Source: Muribaculaceae bacterium (GTDB lineage: Bacteria; Bacteroidota; Bacteroidia; Bacteroidales; Muribaculaceae). From it: DNA of 7,976 nucleotides. The position numbers and the translations under genes are program-made. The notes under the pieces were generated by a model, which was given only the letters and a program-made list of their open reading frames with translations, made no database searches and was not told where the DNA came from. The stretch covers positions 1 through 7,976 of the forward strand of contig JAFZSS010000197.1 of NCBI GenBank assembly GCA_017619255.1. The letters are read 5' to 3'. Below are positions 4,092 through 7,976 of the stretch, in pieces; position 1 is the first letter of the stretch; each line of letters starts with the position of its first letter.

Positions 4092-6768
4092 ACTTCACAT
4101 CCTGCAGGATGGACGACTTGACAGCGATGTGGAAGTTATAGCTCTTGTAGGGACCCACAGGGACAAAGCTGGCGCTCATCTCGAAACAGTGCATCTGGCG
4201 CGAGATGCTGCAGTTCATGTAGGCAATCTTGTGCGTGTCGAAGTTGTAGCTTGCCGATGCCGAGATGGACCAGTTCTTGGTGGGGCGAATGCTGGCATTC
4301 ATGCTCAAGTTCTGGGTCCAACGGCCATTGTACTCAAGTTTGTCATAGTTAAAGCTGCCGTATCCATAGGCCAGCGAATAGTTGACAGTAAGATTCCAGG
4401 GGCAATCCCACTTGGCATAGCCGTCAATCAATTCAAGGTCGGTAGTTGGGCCACCTTGCTCTTCAGCATCTTCTTCGTTAGACTTTTCTTGGGACAGGTC
4501 ACCTTGAGGAGGCTTCTTCTCTTCTTGCTTGGAGTCTTTTTTGCGCCTGAAGGTGTCGTTGTTAAAGGTATAAGAGAACGATGTGCCCGTGCTGGACAAG
4601 CGACCCCATCCGCCGCCGTTGAACAAACGCAGCTTGTTGATGCGTATTGGTGCGCCCGACTCGTTAAGCGCATACTTGTACACATCCCATGTGGCACTCA
4701 GGTTAAGGTTGAAGCCCTTGATAAGGCGCAACATGATACTGGTGTTGAGGTTACTCCACTGCAGGGAGTCGGCAGCAAGGTTACACGACTGACTCAAGGT
4801 GAGGTTCTCGATCAGGGAGATTTTCTTGAATCCCGTGCTGTCGTTCTCGCTCTTGACCTTAGCCTCAAGGTTGTTGGCGATATTAAATGAAAGCGTTCCC
4901 GATTTTCCGTTGGGCGCGTTTCCATAGAGGCCGTGCTGGAAATAACTGTACCGCCCGTTATAGTGCACGCCCTTGTTATCCACATAATCCAGGTTGCCGT
5001 AGTAGCCCCAATAGGGCGAGCCGAAATCAGGAGCAGCCGAGAACGAGATCGAGGGTGTGATCACATGACGCACCATCTGCAGCTTGTCACTGAGTTTACC
5101 CAGAAACTTCATCGGCTTGAAGAAACCGTAGATCTTGGTACTCAACGAGACACCGAAATTGAAATCAAAGATATTGTAGAAGCCATAGGTTGTGTCTCTC
5201 ACCACAGCACTGGCGTTGGGATCCCATTGCTGCCGTATCTTGCTAGTGTACATACGGTCGTTGAGGGTGATGCTTGGCGTGATGTTGAAATACTTCATCA
5301 CATTGAAAGTAGCCTGAACCGGCATAGTATGACTCATGCCGTTGCGCCAGTCCTTGACCAGACTCTTGTGCAGGAACTCGTCCTGCTTGGCAGTCAACGA
5401 GTTCTGGAAACGACCGGAATAGCTCACCTTGATTTTCTCATACCAGCGCTCATCACCCACCGCATGCTTACGCTTGAAAGGCGCCGTCTGACTCATGTTG
5501 ATGGTGATGTTGGGGAAAGAAACGGTGAGCGTCGAGTCGGCGGTGCGCTGCGAGATGTTGGCATTTGTCGAGATGGTCCACTTACTGTTAGGCACCTTAT
5601 AGGTCAGGTTGACGGTACTGCTCTTGGTGTTCTCGGTAAAAGCGTTGGTGTAATAGGTGTTCAAGCTGTTGCGGGTATAACCTGTCGTGGCAAAGTTGAC
5701 GCTGGCCGAGAAGGTCATATAGGGGTTGGCCTTGGGACTCTGGCTATGACTCCACAACACCTGGAAGTTGTGCATCTTGTTGTAATCGGGGTCGCCTTTC
5801 TCGCCAGTGACTGTAGTCAGGTAATTCACGCTGAACGAACCCGAAAAACGGTAGCGCCAGCTGTAGGACGACTGAGCAGATAAGCCCCACGAGCCACGGG
5901 TGTATATTTCGCCGGTAAGGGCCAGGTCGGCATGCTCGCTCAACGTCAGATAGTAACCGCCGTTGCGCAGGTAAAAGCCACGATTGTAGTCCTCACCGAA
6001 AGTGGGCACCAGGATACCGCTCTGGTATTTCTCGCTGAAGGGGAAATAGCCGAAAGGCACGGCGATGGGCAGCGGCAGGTCTTCAAGCACCATATAGGCA
6101 GGTCCCGTCACCACATTCTTCTTGGGCTTGACCTTAGCCTTGGTAAGCTGAAAATAGAAGTGGGGATGCTCATGGTCATCACAGGTGGTATAGCGGCCGT
6201 CTTTGATGTAGTAATAATCATCCTCGGTCTTCTTGGTGATGCCGCCCGTGAGGTAGCCTTCACCCTGTTCGGTAACGATGTCGGTGATGTAACCACGCTT
6301 GGTCTTGAAGTTGTACTTCATCACCCGTGACTCATACTCGCCACTATTATCCTTGAACACGGGATTGCCGGTGAGCTCGCCCACGCTGTCAGGCACGCCG
6401 ATAGCCTGCACCTGACTGCTGTCCATGTCCATGCTGATCTGGGCCGCGCTCATGTCAATGTCGCCATAGATGATTTTGCCGTTGCCATACATTACCGCAT
6501 GGTTGCGGCCATACAGGATGATGCTGTCCTTGGCATTAAACTCGACAATGTGATCCAGGTCAACTCGTTCAAGCACAAAGCGGCTGGTGTCTCGAGTCGT
6601 TGGTACTTGAGGCGCCTCGGCAGAATCCATCTCAGCCTTGACGACAGAATCAACCGCATGATTCAGGTCTAGTGCGTTGCCCGTCACCACCTGACCATGT
6701 GACAAACCTGGCAACAGCATTAACGCCGCCACCAAAAGAAAGATGATATGTAGACTTTTTCTCGTCAA
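4048..6768 (-). CDS. lptD: LPS-assembly outer-membrane protein LptD homologue (OstA-like N-domain)
   Basis: A 906-residue protein (from TTG 6768) that would insert lipopolysaccharide or lipo-oligosaccharide into the outer leaflet of the outer membrane. It starts with a signal peptide: basic TRKS, hydrophobic IIFLLVAALMLLPGL, cleavage likely after SHG (about residue 25). An OstA/LptA-like beta domain follows (about 64-124, with SIILYGRNHAVMYGNGKIIY). After that comes a long barrel rich in alternating aromatic strands. HVITPSISFSAAPDFG (568-583) fits Bacteroidota LptD homologues, and the chain ends in an aromatic Tyr, as outer-membrane barrels do. A charged Lys/Glu/Gln-rich insert (about 740-777) interrupts the barrel. 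Cysteines after the signal are at 196, 662, 789, 853 and 861. The frame stays open to an ATG at 6861, but that lies upstream of the promoter (6796-6825) and would bury the signal peptide. The TTG at 6768 is therefore preferred. A permuted-papain hydrolase gene overlaps its 3' end. Confidence 0.87.
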   Translation of the reverse strand: MTRKSLHIIFLLVAALMLLPGLSHGQVVTGNALDLNHAVDSVVKAEMDSAEAPQVPTTRDTSRFVLERVDLDHIVEFNAKDSIILYGRNHAVMYGNGKIIYGDIDMSAAQISMDMDSSQVQAIGVPDSVGELTGNPVFKDNSGEYESRVMKYNFKTKRGYITDIVTEQGEGYLTGGITKKTEDDYYYIKDGRYTTCDDHEHPHFYFQLTKAKVKPKKNVVTGPAYMVLEDLPLPIAVPFGYFPFSEKYQSGILVPTFGEDYNRGFYLRNGGYYLTLSEHADLALTGEIYTRGSWGLSAQSSYSWRYRFSGSFSVNYLTTVTGEKGDPDYNKMHNFQVLWSHSQSPKANPYMTFSASVNFATTGYTRNSLNTYYTNAFTENTKSSTVNLTYKVPNSKWTISTNANISQRTADSTLTVSFPNITINMSQTAPFKRKHAVGDERWYEKIKVSYSGRFQNSLTAKQDEFLHKSLVKDWRNGMSHTMPVQATFNVMKYFNITPSITLNDRMYTSKIRQQWDPNASAVVRDTTYGFYNIFDFNFGVSLSTKIYGFFKPMKFLGKLSDKLQMVRHVITPSISFSAAPDFGSPYWGYYGNLDYVDNKGVHYNGRYSYFQHGLYGNAPNGKSGTLSFNIANNLEAKVKSENDSTGFKKISLIENLTLSQSCNLAADSLQWSNLNTSIMLRLIKGFNLNLSATWDVYKYALNESGAPIRINKLRLFNGGGWGRLSSTGTSFSYTFNNDTFRRKKDSKQEEKKPPQGDLSQEKSNEEDAEEQGGPTTDLELIDGYAKWDCPWNLTVNYSLAYGYGSFNYDKLEYNGRWTQNLSMNASIRPTKNWSISASASYNFDTHKIAYMNCSISRQMHCFEMSASFVPVGPYKSYNFHIAVKSSILQDVKYDKHSSFSNGVTWY

Positions 6769-6795
6769 CCTATCACATTTGTACGATATAACTTG

Positions 6796-6825
6796 CAAAA
6801 TTAGTGCAAATGTGCGGCACGGCAA
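6796..6825 (-). promoter_or_regulatory. Bacteroidota-type promoter for lptD
   Basis: The minus strand has TTG (6825-6823), 19 bp, then TAATTTTG (6803-6796), a full match to TAnnTTTG. TTGCC at the -33 and TTGCACTA just before and into the -7 box repeat the pattern of the tatA and ptb promoters. Transcription would start near 6789, about 20 nt before the TTG start codon at 6768. This excludes the ATG at 6861 as the start on this transcript. Confidence 0.7.
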
Positions 6826-6887
6826 GCAAGATTTCATTTTATTATCATTTTTTAGCAACATGAAGAGAACAACTGATTATTTTTTGT

Positions 6888-6895
6888 TAATTTTG
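6888..6895 (+). promoter_or_regulatory. -7 box for hydG
   Basis: TAATTTTG on the plus strand fully matches the Bacteroidota -7 consensus. It lies 35 bp before the hydG ATG, with transcription expected near 6902. There is no TTG at the proper -33 distance, so the promoter may be weak or need an activator. An 8-bp palindrome TTGTACAA (6900-6907) sits on the predicted start point. Confidence 0.45.
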
Positions 6896-6930
6896 CATTT
6901 TGTACAACTAATGACAAATACAATAATATC

Positions 6931-7976
6931 ATGTATAATGTAAAGTCTAACCATGCCGATGAGTTCATCGACGACAGCGAGATACTGGAAACCCTAGCCT
7001 ACGCTGAGAAGAACAAGAGCAACCGTGCTCTGATCGAGGAAATCATCAATAAAGCCGCACTGTGCAAGGGTTTGACCCACCGTGAGGCCGCCGTGCTGCT
7101 CGACTGCGACCAGCCCGACCTGATTGAACGCTACGAGCAATTGGCACGCGAGGTGAAGCAGCGTTTCTACGGCAACCGCATTGTGATGTTCGCCCCGCTG
7201 TATCTGTCCAACTATTGCATCAACGGCTGCGTCTATTGCCCCTACCATGCCATCAACAAGACCATCCCTCGCAAGAAACTCTCCCAAGACGAGATCCGTG
7301 CCGAGGTAGAGGCGCTGGTCAAGAAGGGTCACAAACGACTGGCACTCGAGGCCGGTGAGCATCCCGTGATGAATCCGCTGGAGTATATCTTGGAGTCAAT
7401 TCACACCATCTATGACACCAAGGTGGGTAACGGCGAAATCCGTCGCGTGAATGTCAACATCGCCGCCACCGAGGTCGAGGCCTATGAGAAACTCAAGGCT
7501 GCAGGCATCGGCACTTATATCCTCTTCCAAGAGACTTATAACCGCAAGAACTACGAGGCGCTGCATCCCACGGGTCCCAAGAGCAACTACTGCTACCACA
7601 CCGAGGCGATGGACCGTGCCCAACTGGGCGGTTGCGACGATGTTGGCATCGGCGTGTTATACGGTTTGACGACCTACCGCTATGACTTCGTGGGTCTGCT
7701 GATGCATGCCGAGCACCTCGAGGCTAAATTCGGTGTGGGTCCGCACACCATCAGCGTGCCGCGCATCTGCCCTGCCGAGGATATCACCCTTGACGAGTTC
7801 CCCGATGTTTTGCCAGATGAAATCTTCTGCCGCATCATCGCTGTCATTCGTCTGGCAGTGCCCTATACCGGCATGATTATCTCTACCCGCGAGAGCCAGA
7901 GCGTGCGCGCCAAAGTGCTTGACCTGGGTGTGTCACAGATCAGTGGCGGCAGCCGCACGAGCGTCGGTGGCTACAC
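6931..7976 (+). CDS. hydG: [FeFe]-hydrogenase H-cluster maturase HydG (radical SAM tyrosine lyase), C-terminus off the window
   Basis: 348 codons are present with no stop; HydG is usually about 470 residues, so roughly the last quarter is missing, including the second Fe-S cluster motif. HydG cleaves tyrosine with S-adenosylmethionine, giving p-cresol and the CO and cyanide ligands of the hydrogenase H-cluster. The radical-SAM motif is CINGCVYC, the CX3CX2C pattern (Cys96, 100, 103). Family-specific segments follow: LALEAGEHPVMNPLEYILES (137-156), RRVNVNIAATEVEAYEKLKA (171-190), GIGTYILFQETYNR (192-205), MDRAQLGGCDDVGIGVLYGL (227-246) and FGVGPHTISVPRICPAED (267-284). These separate it from ThiH. 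The ATG at 6931 gives the usual N-terminal helical extension. The gene is divergent from lptD. HydE, HydF and a hydrogenase should be encoded nearby or elsewhere; none is visible here. Confidence 0.95.
   Translation, partial: MYNVKSNHADEFIDDSEILETLAYAEKNKSNRALIEEIINKAALCKGLTHREAAVLLDCDQPDLIERYEQLAREVKQRFYGNRIVMFAPLYLSNYCINGCVYCPYHAINKTIPRKKLSQDEIRAEVEALVKKGHKRLALEAGEHPVMNPLEYILESIHTIYDTKVGNGEIRRVNVNIAATEVEAYEKLKAAGIGTYILFQETYNRKNYEALHPTGPKSNYCYHTEAMDRAQLGGCDDVGIGVLYGLTTYRYDFVGLLMHAEHLEAKFGVGPHTISVPRICPAEDITLDEFPDVLPDEIFCRIIAVIRLAVPYTGMIISTRESQSVRAKVLDLGVSQISGGSRTSVGGY

Noticed and set aside
3931..4890. 319-codon open frame on the plus strand
   Set aside because: It lies antisense to lptD and the hydrolase gene, has no recognisable domain, and follows from the base composition of the opposite-strand genes. 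No promoter precedes it.
4933..5883. 316-codon open frame on the plus strand
   Set aside because: It is fully antisense to the lptD barrel region; its Val/His/Arg-rich composition is typical of a shadow frame, and the sense strand encodes a coherent outer-membrane protein.
6994..7362. 122-codon minus-strand frame inside hydG
   Set aside because: It is antisense to the HydG N-terminal and radical-SAM region; the plus-strand frame has unmistakable HydG motifs.

Overview
The window looks like a chromosomal segment from an anaerobic member of the Bacteroidales, probably Muribaculaceae or Prevotellaceae-like; the family level is inference. The evidence is the Bacteroidota-type -7 boxes (TAnnTTTG) with TTG elements 19-20 bp upstream, the lack of strong Shine-Dalgarno sequences, AT-rich leaders in front of GC-richer genes, a Bacteroidota-style TatA/TatC pair, and a large LptD homologue with the features seen in that phylum. 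No mobile element, CRISPR array, tRNA or rRNA was seen.

Layout. At the left edge, on the minus strand, lie tatA and the first 23 codons of tatC (twin-arginine protein export). A 258-bp intergenic region follows, with three related promoter-like elements: one reads left into tatA and two in tandem read right. The right-hand one feeds a ptb-buk operon (580-2606, plus strand), which encodes phosphate butyryltransferase and butyrate kinase. These convert butyryl-CoA or a branched-chain acyl-CoA to the free acid with ATP formation. A hairpin terminator (2629-2665) separates this operon from convergent minus-strand genes. These are a LysE/RhtB-type membrane exporter (2679-3335), a secreted permuted-papain (YiiX/YaeF-like) cysteine hydrolase (3393-4091) and a large LptD homologue (4048-6768). 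The hydrolase start overlaps the lptD stop, so those two are probably co-transcribed. Divergent from lptD, hydG begins at 6931 and runs off the right edge; it encodes the radical-SAM tyrosine lyase that builds the CO and CN ligands of the [FeFe]-hydrogenase H-cluster.

How it fits together. Ptb-Buk (substrate-level ATP from acyl-CoA) and HydG (hydrogenase maturation, electron disposal) both fit a fermentative anaerobe. TatAC, LptD and the secreted hydrolase are envelope functions. The window appears to be core-genome housekeeping and fermentation genes, and I found no convincing undescribed multigene system. The points most worth following are the shared extended promoter sequence (TTGCC...GCTTGCACTAtCTTTG) in front of several genes, its inverted and tandem copies between tatA and ptb, the over-long lptD reading frame, and the lptD-hydrolase overlap.
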